A DNA stretch of 64,000 nucleotides from Melioribacteraceae bacterium. GTDB lineage: Bacteria > Bacteroidota > Ignavibacteria > Ignavibacteriales > Melioribacteraceae. Within the stretch, counting starts at the first letter, position 1, and each line of letters begins with the position of its first letter. The notes below the pieces were generated by a model that was not told where the DNA came from, did no database searches, and saw nothing but the letters and a program-made list of their open reading frames with translations. Shown piece after piece: positions 42,753 through 51,943 of the stretch. The position numbers were made by a program, and so were the translations under genes. Location of the stretch: contig JALVFE010000038.1 in the NCBI GenBank assembly GCA_027030245.1, positions 1 to 64,000 on the forward strand, in the 5' to 3' direction.

Positions 42753-44861
42753 TTAAGGAACGGCAGAGCTTTTGTTTCTGTTGTTCCATGTATTGTTGCG
42801 GTCGCCTGCATCAACTACTCCGCTCAGGTTAACATCGCTCGTTTCGTAACCGGATTTATTTCTATTGTTCCAAGTGGAATTTCTGTCGGCAGCATCGACA
42901 ACGCCGGAACCGTCGGCATCGCCGCTCCACATTCCCCAAATTCCGTTTTCCAGTTGTACGGATCCGCCGCTACCGTAAAATTGGGACTCGCTTGTGGTAA
43001 AATCACAAAGGGTTGAAGTTGTACCGTTCAGTGCAATAGCGGTTGCGCTCATGACCGCAAGATGATTGCGGTGTTTTATAACTATAAAATAATTTTCTTC
43101 GTCGGCATTCATTATAATTTCTTCCGTTGTTCCGTCATCGTCAACTATCTTCCCGTCGTTTCTTAAAAATGCGCTTTTGGAAACAATATTTGCACCATTG
43201 GCTGCAGTTCTCAGACTTACCAAAACCCAATCGACAATGGTAGAAGGAATTTGGCTTACGGTTCTCGGGTCTTCGGAATAAGGCGAAGTATTCGGAATGA
43301 GGGAATTGATTTGTGTAGTCATCATATCCGTATTGGAATCGTAAGGTCCTTCCAAATAAATTTTAACCGAAACTTTTACGGTGGACGTTGTTTCATATCC
43401 GCCCAAATCCACTCTGCCGTTTTGAATTCGGGGGTTGCCGTCCAAATCGTAATTTCCTATATCCGCCAAATTATTCCCGATGTCTATTGCAGGCGAATTG
43501 TTTTGGAGATGGAAATCAGAATTGTTTTCGTCGGCGAAAAGGGGATTGTTGAAAATTGAGTTCGGATCGTTTCCCGTCCCGTTGCGGTAAGCGGAAAAGC
43601 CGGTATAACTAACTGTTTTCCATTGCCACTCGCTGTTGTTTTCACCGAGTGGAGAAAAATAGAGATTATAATCGATTGTAATATTACTGCCTTTTGTGAA
43701 AGGATATGATATTAGTAAACCTTGATTATTCGCATCGAATATATTGTTTTCGATTATGGTGTTGTTAACGTCATAACGTATCCAAAGCTCGCCGTTGCCG
43801 TCGAATTGAACATCGTTTTGATACAATGTGTTGTTTAATATTTTGCAATTATCCGTACTTCCGCGCTGTGTATCGTATCCGCCAATCGCAATTCCCGCAA
43901 TGTTGTTGTTATACAAAAGATTATTTCTCAAAATTATTCCGCTTGTCGATTTTCCGTTGTTTTCGCTTGCAAGCTCAACTCCTATGTCTGAATTATGAAC
44001 TATATTTCTTTCGATTGTAATATCCTTTCCGCCGTCCGCATAAATTCCCCCGGCGGCATATTCGTTTCCGTAGGCGGGATTTCCGTACGACGAAATATTG
44101 TAAACAACGTTTCCCGAAACCGTTCCGTTCCGGGCTTGATCGAAAGTTTCGTCCGGGCAAGTTCGTTCGAAGCCGATAAAATCGATACCGATGTTATCCG
44201 CATCGTGAACGGTATTGTTTGTTACTTGAAAATTGCTAACGTTGCCGTTTAGTACTAAGGCTTCGCTTGAACCAAGTGTAAGGTTGTATAATTCATTGTC
44301 ATCGATAATTACACTGTTTATCGAATCGATCGGATTTGTTCCGTAAACTGCAATTCCGTGAGCGTCTCTTCCGGGCGGATTTGCAGTATGCGAAATATCG
44401 TGAATTTTATTTCCCCTTATTTCCAAATGATTTGACGAGCCGGTGATAAAAATTCCGGAAGGAACTATGAATTGTGTTGACGAAGTGAAGTTCCTAATTT
44501 CGAAACCGATAATTTTAATATAATTTTTGTCTTCAATCCTAAAAAGCCCCGTATCTTCCGACAAAGACAATCCTGTTCCGTCTACAACAGGGGATTCTCC
44601 GGGATAATTTATAAATGTAATGTACCCGCCGGCTTGTGAACCGGAAACATTGAGGGTTACAGTTTCATTGTAAGTGCCGTTTCTTACAAAAACCGTATCT
44701 CCTGCCGATACAGTATTTGCCGCATGTTGCAGTGTGCGCCATGGTTGACTAAGTGTTCCCGGGTTCGAGTCGTTTCCCGAAGGTGAAACGTAATAATTTG
44801 TTTGTGCCGGAACATCAACGAATAACGAAGTGAAAAACAAAAATGAAATTATTCTGAACAT
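42753..44861 (-). CDS. Secreted right-handed beta-helix protein with dockerin-like tail
   Basis: A 702-residue exported protein. A signal peptide (residues 1-19) is followed by a DUF1565-like start (NYYVSPSGNDSNPGTLSQPW) and a long parallel beta-helix (about 25-490) with many N-rich NxTxxNN-type rungs, as in polysaccharide lyases. A second beta domain follows. Residues 646-702 hold two aspartate-rich calcium-loop repeats, DADGSGVVDAADRN and DVNLSGVVDAGDRN, each ending in TWNNRNKS, a dockerin-like arrangement. There is no type IX sorting tail. It lies 11 bases after radA and probably shares its transcript. The substrate is unknown. Confidence 0.85.
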   Translation of the reverse strand: MFRIISFLFFTSLFVDVPAQTNYYVSPSGNDSNPGTLSQPWRTLQHAANTVSAGDTVFVRNGTYNETVTLNVSGSQAGGYITFINYPGESPVVDGTGLSLSEDTGLFRIEDKNYIKIIGFEIRNFTSSTQFIVPSGIFITGSSNHLEIRGNKIHDISHTANPPGRDAHGIAVYGTNPIDSINSVIIDDNELYNLTLGSSEALVLNGNVSNFQVTNNTVHDADNIGIDFIGFERTCPDETFDQARNGTVSGNVVYNISSYGNPAYGNEYAAGGIYADGGKDITIERNIVHNSDIGVELASENNGKSTSGIILRNNLLYNNNIAGIAIGGYDTQRGSTDNCKILNNTLYQNDVQFDGNGELWIRYDVNNTIIENNIFDANNQGLLISYPFTKGSNITIDYNLYFSPLGENNSEWQWKTVSYTGFSAYRNGTGNDPNSIFNNPLFADENNSDFHLQNNSPAIDIGNNLADIGNYDLDGNPRIQNGRVDLGGYETTSTVKVSVKIYLEGPYDSNTDMMTTQINSLIPNTSPYSEDPRTVSQIPSTIVDWVLVSLRTAANGANIVSKSAFLRNDGKIVDDDGTTEEIIMNADEENYFIVIKHRNHLAVMSATAIALNGTTSTLCDFTTSESQFYGSGGSVQLENGIWGMWSGDADGSGVVDAADRNSTWNNRNKSGYETSDVNLSGVVDAGDRNNTWNNRNKSSAVP

Positions 44862-44872
44862 GTCGTTATTTA

Positions 44873-46234
44873 TTAACTTGATTGTATTTCAAAAATTTTT
44901 TCTATTGCGGAAGAGATATTTTCTACGGGGATTAAGTTGATGGAAAATTTTCCGTTAGTCAAGTTTAAATTGCTTTTCGGCAATACAATATTTTTGAATC
45001 CCAATTTTTCCGCTTCCTGAATTCTCTTTTCGACATTGCTTACGCTTCTTATTTCCCCGCCCAGACCTACTTCGCCGATAACCACAAGACTTTCGCGCGC
45101 CGGAGTGTTAGAAATACTTGAAGTTATTGCCGCGCAAACGGCTAAATCCACAGCGGGTTCGAAAATTCTTATTCCACCGGCCATATTCAAAAATACATTG
45201 TGTGAAGAAAGTCTGAATCCGGCTCTTTTTTCCAATACGGCAAGCAGAATTGAAAGTCTTCTGTAATCGAAGCCGGTTGCTACTCTTTGCGGATTTCCGA
45301 AGTTCGAGGGAGTAACAAGCGCTTGAACTTCGAAAAGAACGGGGCGTGTTCCTTCCATGCTCGATGTTACAATTGAACCGGTAGTTTTCACATGTCTTTC
45401 ACTAAGAAACAATTCGCTGGGATTATTTACTTCGCTCAGACCATCGTCGTGCATCTCGAAAATTCCTATCTCGTTTGTGTTGCCGTAGCGGTTTTTCAGC
45501 GCCCTTAAAATCCGGTATGTGTTGTTTTTGTCCCCTTCGAATTGAATCACCGCATCCACGATATGTTCGAGAACCTTGGGTCCGGCAATAAATCCTTCCT
45601 TGGTTACATGCCCGACCAACACTATTGCGAAATTTTTTTCTTTTGCCAAATTCATTAAAGACAAAGTACACTCGCGTATTTGCGTAACCGTGCCGGGACC
45701 GTTATCGAATTCGGGATTGAATATCGTTTGAATCGAATCGATTATTACAACGTCCGGAGCGGTATTTTCGATTGCGTTTTTTATTCCTTCAAGATTTGTT
45801 TCGGCGAGGATAAGCAGAGAATCGTTGTTTACTTTTAATCTTTCCGCGCGCACTTTAATTTGCTTTGTTGATTCTTCGCCAGTTACGTAAAGCGTTTTGC
45901 CTTTAATGTTTGCCGCCGCTTGCATTACCAAAGTAGATTTACCGATTCCGGGATCGCCTGCAATCAATATTGCCGAACCGTAAATTAATCCGCCGCCCAA
46001 AACCCTGTCAAATTCGCCTATACCGGTTTTTATTCTTATTTCTTTTTCGATTGTCAAATCGTTAAGCGAAAACACTTCGCTTTTAATTTCCGGTTTCTTT
46101 TTGGCGCTTTTCTTTGTTTCTCTTATTTCTTCGGAAAATGTATTCCACGAATCGCATGAGGGACATTTCCCTAACCATTTAACGGATTCGTATCCACAGT
46201 TGGTGCAGACATAAACGGTTCTTGTTTTACTCAT
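44873..46234 (-). CDS. radA: DNA repair protein RadA
   Basis: A 453-residue RecA-like ATPase that promotes branch migration in recombination. The N-terminal zinc finger is CTNCG...CPSC (Cys10, 13, 24, 27). The Walker A motif GDPGIGKST is near residues 97-105. The RadA-specific KNRYG motif is present, and the C-terminal third is the Lon-protease-like domain. The length is typical (about 450). Its ATG overlaps the stop of the MlaF-like gene (TAATG), so translation is coupled. Confidence 0.96.
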   Translation of the reverse strand: MSKTRTVYVCTNCGYESVKWLGKCPSCDSWNTFSEEIRETKKSAKKKPEIKSEVFSLNDLTIEKEIRIKTGIGEFDRVLGGGLIYGSAILIAGDPGIGKSTLVMQAAANIKGKTLYVTGEESTKQIKVRAERLKVNNDSLLILAETNLEGIKNAIENTAPDVVIIDSIQTIFNPEFDNGPGTVTQIRECTLSLMNLAKEKNFAIVLVGHVTKEGFIAGPKVLEHIVDAVIQFEGDKNNTYRILRALKNRYGNTNEIGIFEMHDDGLSEVNNPSELFLSERHVKTTGSIVTSSMEGTRPVLFEVQALVTPSNFGNPQRVATGFDYRRLSILLAVLEKRAGFRLSSHNVFLNMAGGIRIFEPAVDLAVCAAITSSISNTPARESLVVIGEVGLGGEIRSVSNVEKRIQEAEKLGFKNIVLPKSNLNLTNGKFSINLIPVENISSAIEKIFEIQSS

Positions 46235-46965
46235 TAAAATCCCGTTCGTTTAATAAATTCGTTAATAACTTTATCATCGGAGTTCAATATTTCTTCGGGC
46301 GTACCCACAAAATAAATTTTGCCTTCGTGCAGCATTGCTATTCGGTCGGAAACATTTTTCACACTGAACATATCGTGTGTTACAACAATTGACGTAACGT
46401 TTAGTTTATCCGCAAGGTTTTTAATTAATTCATCAATGGAATCCGACATTATCGGATCGAGACCGGTTGTAGGCTCGTCGTATAAAATATAACGTGGTTC
46501 CGTAACCAAAGCTCTTGCGAGTCCCACCCGCTTTTTCATTCCACCGGAAAGCTCAGCCGGTTTCATGTTTTCCGTTCCGGGCAATCCTACAAGTTCCAGT
46601 TTTTCTCGTATTCTTTTATTTATTTCGTTTTCGGAAAGATTGTAATCGTTCTCTACCAAGGGCAGCGCAATGTTTTCGCCGACCGTCATGGAATCGAATA
46701 AAGCGGCGCTTTGAAATAAATAACCGAATTTACGACGAATTTTATAAAGTTTGTTTTTGTCAGCCGGATCGATTTTTTCGTTTTCGACAACTACGTAGCC
46801 TTCGTCGGGAAACAAAAGTCCTACTATATGTTTCAGCAAAACGCTTTTGCCGCTTCCGCTTTTGCCAATAATTGCAAGGGTTTCTCCTTCGTTTATCAAG
46901 AGATTAACGCCGTTCAGCACTTTATTGGAGTTGAAGGCTTTATGTAAATTTACAATTTCAATCAT
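46234..46965 (-). CDS. ABC transporter ATP-binding protein, MlaF-like
   Basis: A 243-residue ATPase. Walker A is GKSGSGKS (residues 34-41), the signature is LSGGMKKRVGLARAL, and Walker B is YILYDEPTTGLDP. The closest family is MlaF, which powers phospholipid transport between membranes. No MlaE permease or MlaD lipoprotein gene is adjacent: upstream is a divergent peptidase gene and downstream is radA. The ATG at 46965 has AGGA upstream. Confidence 0.9.
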   Translation of the reverse strand: MIEIVNLHKAFNSNKVLNGVNLLINEGETLAIIGKSGSGKSVLLKHIVGLLFPDEGYVVVENEKIDPADKNKLYKIRRKFGYLFQSAALFDSMTVGENIALPLVENDYNLSENEINKRIREKLELVGLPGTENMKPAELSGGMKKRVGLARALVTEPRYILYDEPTTGLDPIMSDSIDELIKNLADKLNVTSIVVTHDMFSVKNVSDRIAMLHEGKIYFVGTPEEILNSDDKVINEFIKRTGF

Positions 46966-47116
46966 TTTTCCTGAGTTTTGCGATTATGTTAAACTTAAAT
47001 ATATAAAAGTCTGTTGTCAGTCGCTGTATATAACGTGATTATTGTGATTCCAAACAAAAAGAAAATTTCCTTTTTTATTTTTTTTAGTAGTTAATACTTT
47101 TCACTAAATTACACAG

Positions 47117-47144
47117 TTGATTTTTTCAACGGCGGATTTATACT
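47117..47144 (+). promoter_or_regulatory. Promoter-like element of the M1 peptidase gene
   Basis: TTGATT (47117-47122) and TATACT (47139-47144) are 16 bases apart, 50 bases before the ATG at 47194. Spacing and sequence fit a sigma-70-type promoter. Confidence 0.5.
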
Positions 47145-47193
47145 AAAAAGGTTTTAGTTTATTACCGTGTTTTCAAGTTTTAAGGAGATTAAA

Positions 47194-49107
47194 ATGAAAA
47201 AAGTGAGGGATAAGTTATTTTTTCTAACGTTATCTTTTTTTGCCATAATACAAGTTGTCGCGGCACAAAACAAAAGTGAAATTTACATACCCAAAAATGT
47301 CAAGGCATCATATGAAGCCGGCATAAGAGGATACGACGGTTCGCCGGGTGCCAAGTATTGGCAAAATCATTCCGATTATAAAATAAATGTAGAAGTATTT
47401 CCGGACAGCAGTAAAGTTGGCGGTGACGAAGTGATTATTTATCATAACGACAGTCCCGACTCCCTTTCCAGAATTGTAATACGGCTATACCAAGATATAA
47501 TGACGAGAGACGCTTTAAGGGATTTTCCCATAAATTTCGGAATGTTCACTGATGGTGTTAAAATAGATTATCTGATAATTAATTCCGATACTTTAGATAT
47601 TTCCCCGAAAAGCAAAACGGTAAGACGCAATTCCACAAATATGATTGTTAGATTACCCGAAAAATTAGCGCCCGGGCAATCGCTCGAGGTGCGAACAAAA
47701 TGGAGTTTCAAAATTCCGGAAAACGGCGGAATAAGAATGGGTAACTACGGCGACGGCGATTTTTTCATTGCTTATTGGTATCCGCAAATTGCTGTTTTCG
47801 ACGATATCGACGGTTGGGATATGGTTAGATATCAGGGAATGGTTGAATTTTATAATGATTTCTCAAATTTTGATGTTAACATTACAGTTCCCGGAAAATA
47901 CACCGTATGGGCAACGGGCGAACTTCAGAATGCACGGGAAGTTTATAAGCCTGCAATTGTTGAAAGATACCGCCAAGCTCAAAATTCTGATTCAACAGTT
48001 CATATTATAACGGCGGCGGACAGAAAAAATAACAACGTTACTGCCGATAATGAAAAAAACGTTTGGCATTTCACCGCTAAAAACGTAACCGATTTTTCGT
48101 TTGCAATCAGTAAACATTATTCGTGGGATGCCGCAAGTATTGAAGTGGATAAAAGTACTGGTCGGCGGGTTTTAACCGAAGCCGTTGGAAGCGAAGATTA
48201 TAAATTTTTCAAAGATGCTGCGCAGATTGCCCGCAAAACAATTGAATACATGTCGTTTGAATTGCCGGGCTATCCGTATCCGTATTCGCATACTACAACA
48301 TTCTTTAACAAAAAAAGAGGCGGGGGAATGGAAACGCCTATGATGGCTAACGACGGTCAACCTACAATCCGCCCGAGATTTATCGGATTGGTTTTCCACG
48401 AAATTGCGCATACTTATTTCCCGTTTTTTATGGGAATAAACGAGCGGAAATATGCATGGATGGACGAAGGTTGGGCAAGTTTCTTTCCCCAAGAAACGGT
48501 CGATGAATTGGTACCCGAATACGATTATCTTGCCGGCAACGTTCGAAGTTATGAATATGCCGCCGGTATGGAAACGGAATTGCCCCCGATTGTAGTTTCT
48601 TATTCGAATAAAACAAGATATATGAGAATAGCATTTTATAACAGACCGGCAAATGCGTATCGCGAATTAATGCATTTGTTGGGGCGGGATTTATTTAGAA
48701 AAGCTCTTAGAGAGTACATTACGCGCTGGAACGGCAAACATCCGCTTCCGTACGATTTCTTTTTCACTTTCAACGATGTAGCGGGTGAAGATTTAAGCTG
48801 GTTCTGGAAACCGTGGTTTATGGAATTCGGGTATCCCGATTTGGGAATAAAAAATGTGGAAATTAACGGAAATACAATCGAAGCGGCGATAGAAAAAATA
48901 GGCAATGTGCCCACACGTGTTGAAGTTACGTTTGAATTTACGGACGGGACGAAAGACGTTACACAACTTTCCGCACGAACTTGGAAAAACAGCTCGGGCG
49001 TTGTTAGAATAAAATATCAAACAAAAAAGAAACTGAAAAAAATAATTTTGGGAAACAAACATATTCCCGATGCCAACAGAAGCAATAATGTTTACATAGT
49101 AAAATAA
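47194..49107 (+). CDS. M1-family metallopeptidase
   Basis: A 637-residue exported aminopeptidase. A signal peptide (residues 1-25, ending VAA) precedes a beta domain (about 30-230) and the gluzincin catalytic domain. The zinc motif HEIAH is at residues 402-406, and the third ligand Glu425 is in WMDEG, 18 residues later, as in M1. The GxMEN-type exopeptidase motif is replaced by GGGMETPMMAN. It probably trims peptides in the periplasm or outside. AAGGAG stands eight bases before the ATG at 47194; the longer frame from 47167 is rejected. Confidence 0.93.
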   Translation: MKKVRDKLFFLTLSFFAIIQVVAAQNKSEIYIPKNVKASYEAGIRGYDGSPGAKYWQNHSDYKINVEVFPDSSKVGGDEVIIYHNDSPDSLSRIVIRLYQDIMTRDALRDFPINFGMFTDGVKIDYLIINSDTLDISPKSKTVRRNSTNMIVRLPEKLAPGQSLEVRTKWSFKIPENGGIRMGNYGDGDFFIAYWYPQIAVFDDIDGWDMVRYQGMVEFYNDFSNFDVNITVPGKYTVWATGELQNAREVYKPAIVERYRQAQNSDSTVHIITAADRKNNNVTADNEKNVWHFTAKNVTDFSFAISKHYSWDAASIEVDKSTGRRVLTEAVGSEDYKFFKDAAQIARKTIEYMSFELPGYPYPYSHTTTFFNKKRGGGMETPMMANDGQPTIRPRFIGLVFHEIAHTYFPFFMGINERKYAWMDEGWASFFPQETVDELVPEYDYLAGNVRSYEYAAGMETELPPIVVSYSNKTRYMRIAFYNRPANAYRELMHLLGRDLFRKALREYITRWNGKHPLPYDFFFTFNDVAGEDLSWFWKPWFMEFGYPDLGIKNVEINGNTIEAAIEKIGNVPTRVEVTFEFTDGTKDVTQLSARTWKNSSGVVRIKYQTKKKLKKIILGNKHIPDANRSNNVYIVK

Positions 49108-49190
49108 TTCACCGGATTTTGAAAAATGTAAAATCCTGAATTAACAAAGGGCCGGCAGATTGGAATTATGAATTTCCGTACGACTGAAAT

Positions 49191-50339
49191 ATGAACAAGC
49201 AAAAATTTCAAACCGGAAAGGTAATTACCGTAGCGCTTGCCCATTCGCTTCATGATGTTTACTCTTCTTTTCTTGCGCCAATTTTACCGTTACTAATTGA
49301 TAAACTTGGCATTTCTCTTTCTACTGCTGGCTTTCTTTCGATGATCGGAAGAATTCCCGCATTGTTGAACCCATTGGTAGGTTTGGCTGCCGATAAATTA
49401 CGCGTCCGTTATCTTTTGATTTTAGCTCCTTCCGTTACTGCAACAAGTATGAGTTTACTTGGCGTTGCTCCATCGGTTACGGTTATAATTATTTTGCTTT
49501 TTGTTATGGGAATCGGCGCATCGATGTTCCACGTTCCCGCACCCGTAATTATGAAGCAGGTTTCCGGGAACAGAGTGGGGAAAGGAATGAGCTTTTTCAT
49601 GCTCGGCGGCGAAATTGCAAGAGGATTAAGTCCATTGGTAATTCTCGGCGCGGTTTCGTTGTGGGGATTGGAAGGCACTTATAAGTTAATACCGTTCGGA
49701 TTGTTTGCATCCGCAATTCTCTACTTTAAACTTAAAGATATTGAAATTAAACAAAATGATAAGGATTCCGGAAAGCAAGAGGGCGTAAAACAAACACTAA
49801 AAGAAATAACTCCGTTATTTATATCGATTATCGGAGCCACGTTTTTTATTGCGCTTCTGCGAGGTTCGCTGACTGCTTTTTTACCGACATATATCACGAT
49901 GAAAGGCAAATCGCTTTGGTCGGGCGGTATTGCACTCTCTGCGTTACAAATTTCGGGCGCTTTGGGTACTTACTTATCGGGAACTTTATCGGATAAATTC
50001 GGAAGAAGAAAAACATTACTGATAGTGGGCATTGTTTCATCTTTACTAATGTGGTTGTTTATTATAAGCGATGATTTTTGGTCAATCCCCATTCTGATTT
50101 TACTCGGTTTGTTCGTTTTCGGAACAACGCCCGTGATGCTTGCAATAGTAAACGATAATACTTCAAGCCGGCCGTCTTTCATTAACGGTATTTACATCAC
50201 AATTAATTTTGTAATCGGCGGCGGTTCCGTTCTGCTTGTGGGATTGCTCGGTGATTTATACGGATTGGAAACAACTTATAAAATAACGGCCACGCTTGCT
50301 CTTTTGTCCGTTCCTTTTATTTTGAAAATTGAAAAGTAA
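49191..50339 (+). CDS. Major facilitator superfamily transporter
   Basis: A 382-residue 12-helix permease. The motif A loop reads GLAADKLRVRYLL after helix 2, and the second half repeats it as GTLSDKFGRRKTLL. The closest style is the fosmidomycin-resistance or sugar-phosphate-like group (FQTGKVITVALAHSLHDVYSSF). The substrate cannot be told. It is a single gene 83 bases after the M1 peptidase, with little ribosome site. Confidence 0.88.
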   Translation: MNKQKFQTGKVITVALAHSLHDVYSSFLAPILPLLIDKLGISLSTAGFLSMIGRIPALLNPLVGLAADKLRVRYLLILAPSVTATSMSLLGVAPSVTVIIILLFVMGIGASMFHVPAPVIMKQVSGNRVGKGMSFFMLGGEIARGLSPLVILGAVSLWGLEGTYKLIPFGLFASAILYFKLKDIEIKQNDKDSGKQEGVKQTLKEITPLFISIIGATFFIALLRGSLTAFLPTYITMKGKSLWSGGIALSALQISGALGTYLSGTLSDKFGRRKTLLIVGIVSSLLMWLFIISDDFWSIPILILLGLFVFGTTPVMLAIVNDNTSSRPSFINGIYITINFVIGGGSVLLVGLLGDLYGLETTYKITATLALLSVPFILKIEK

Positions 50340-50397
50340 ATTCTTTACTGTTAAGTGTTTGGGATTTTGTAATTTTGTAAAAAATACGGGAATGATT

Positions 50398-51867
50398 ATG
50401 AAAACATTTTATACACTGATGTTAATTTTTACCGCTACTGTTTTTTCTTTCGCTCAAAATAATAATAGATTCGATGAGTATTTCCTTAACCGTACAATGC
50501 GGATAGATTATTTTCACACCGGGGATTCCAAAACAGACATTGTGACGATTGATAAAATTTACGTTTACGGTATTTGGGCGGGAAGTACGGTGAACTTAAT
50601 CGATAAATTTAATAACGGAAAATACTATGCTAAAATTTACGATGCGCAAAATGATGAATTAATCTTTTCTAAAGGATTCGACAGTTATTTCTTTGAATAT
50701 CAAACGAGCGGAAAAGCAAAAAAGGGAATTAAGAAAACTTTTGCCGAATCGGTTTTAATCCCGTTGCCGAAACGTAAAATTAAATTCGTGTTGCTTAAAC
50801 GCGACGAGAAAAATAAACTCAATAAAATTTTCGGGGCAATAATAAATCCGGAAAGTGTGGATATTATTAGGGAAAAGCCGGATAGCTCACTTAAAATTAT
50901 TGAAGCGGAAATAAACGGCAACCCACACAATAAAGTTGATGTTGTAATTCTGAGCGAAGGATATTCCCAAAACGAATATTCAAAATTTGAAAAAGATATT
51001 AAAAAGTTCACTGAGATATTTTTTTCCCAAGAGCCGTATAAATCTTTACGTGATAAATTCAATATTCGCGGGGTTTTCAAAACTTCGCAAGAAAGCGGAA
51101 CGGATGAACCGCGAGCGGGAATTTATAAAAACACCAATTTGAATTGTACCTTTAATTCATTGGGTTCGGCAAGATATCTTTTAACCGAAGACAATAAAGC
51201 GATGCGCGATATGGCTTCTGCGGTTCCCTACGATGCTGTTTACATTATGGTTAATCACGAAAGATACGGCGGGGGCGGAATCTATAATCAGTTTTGTACT
51301 TTCACCAGTGATAATAAATGGAGCGGATATGTTTTTCTGCACGAGTTCGGACATTCCTTTGCCGGTTTAGCCGATGAATATTATACTTCGTCCGTTGCGT
51401 ACAGCGATTTTTATCCAGAAGATGTGGAACCGGTCGAGCCGAACATTACGGCATTATTAAATCCCCCGCATGTTAAATGGGATAGTTTGGTTTCTCCGGG
51501 AATAGAAATTCCAACGCCGTGGCGCAAAAGCGAATTCGATTCGTTGGATACGGCATGGCAAAAGGAAAGGAGAAAAATAAATTCGGAAATAGCAAAATTG
51601 AAACGGGAAGGTGCGGAAAAAGAAAAAATAGATTCTTTAATACAAAAAGCCGAAACGATAAAGGAACGGCACACAAAAAGGGTTGAAGAGTTTTTACGTA
51701 ATAGTAAATACTGGGGAAAAGTTGGGGCTTTTGAAGGAGCGGGTTATGCTTCAAAAGGATTATACAGACCAATGTTGGATTGTATCATGTTTTCAATCGG
51801 CAAGAAACCGTTTTGTAAAGTTTGCGAAAAGGCAATAGAATCGGTAATAAAATATTATACCGACTAA
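50398..51867 (+). CDS. M64-family (IgA-type) metallopeptidase
   Basis: A 489-residue exported peptidase. A signal peptide (residues 1-17, ending SFA) leads to a beta domain (about 20-180) and the catalytic domain with HEFGHSFAGLADEYY from His315. The C-terminal region carries a coiled-coil-like charged insertion (about residues 380-435) between conserved parts, then the conserved MLDCIMFS and the CKVCEKA cysteine pair. M64 members cleave proteins; the host-related names do not imply a host here. The ATG at 50398 has GGGAA about six bases upstream. The first frame start at 50329 is rejected. Confidence 0.9.
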   Translation: MKTFYTLMLIFTATVFSFAQNNNRFDEYFLNRTMRIDYFHTGDSKTDIVTIDKIYVYGIWAGSTVNLIDKFNNGKYYAKIYDAQNDELIFSKGFDSYFFEYQTSGKAKKGIKKTFAESVLIPLPKRKIKFVLLKRDEKNKLNKIFGAIINPESVDIIREKPDSSLKIIEAEINGNPHNKVDVVILSEGYSQNEYSKFEKDIKKFTEIFFSQEPYKSLRDKFNIRGVFKTSQESGTDEPRAGIYKNTNLNCTFNSLGSARYLLTEDNKAMRDMASAVPYDAVYIMVNHERYGGGGIYNQFCTFTSDNKWSGYVFLHEFGHSFAGLADEYYTSSVAYSDFYPEDVEPVEPNITALLNPPHVKWDSLVSPGIEIPTPWRKSEFDSLDTAWQKERRKINSEIAKLKREGAEKEKIDSLIQKAETIKERHTKRVEEFLRNSKYWGKVGAFEGAGYASKGLYRPMLDCIMFSIGKKPFCKVCEKAIESVIKYYTD

Positions 51868-51943
51868 AAATAATTTTTTCAATCGGTTCATTTTCAGTAA
51901 ATTTCAAATTCAGCTCGACTATTTTTATTAATTCGGAATCAGT

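Noticed and set aside
43251-44252. Plus-strand frames within the beta-helix gene
   Set aside because: Antisense shadows of the asparagine-rich repeats of the minus-strand gene.
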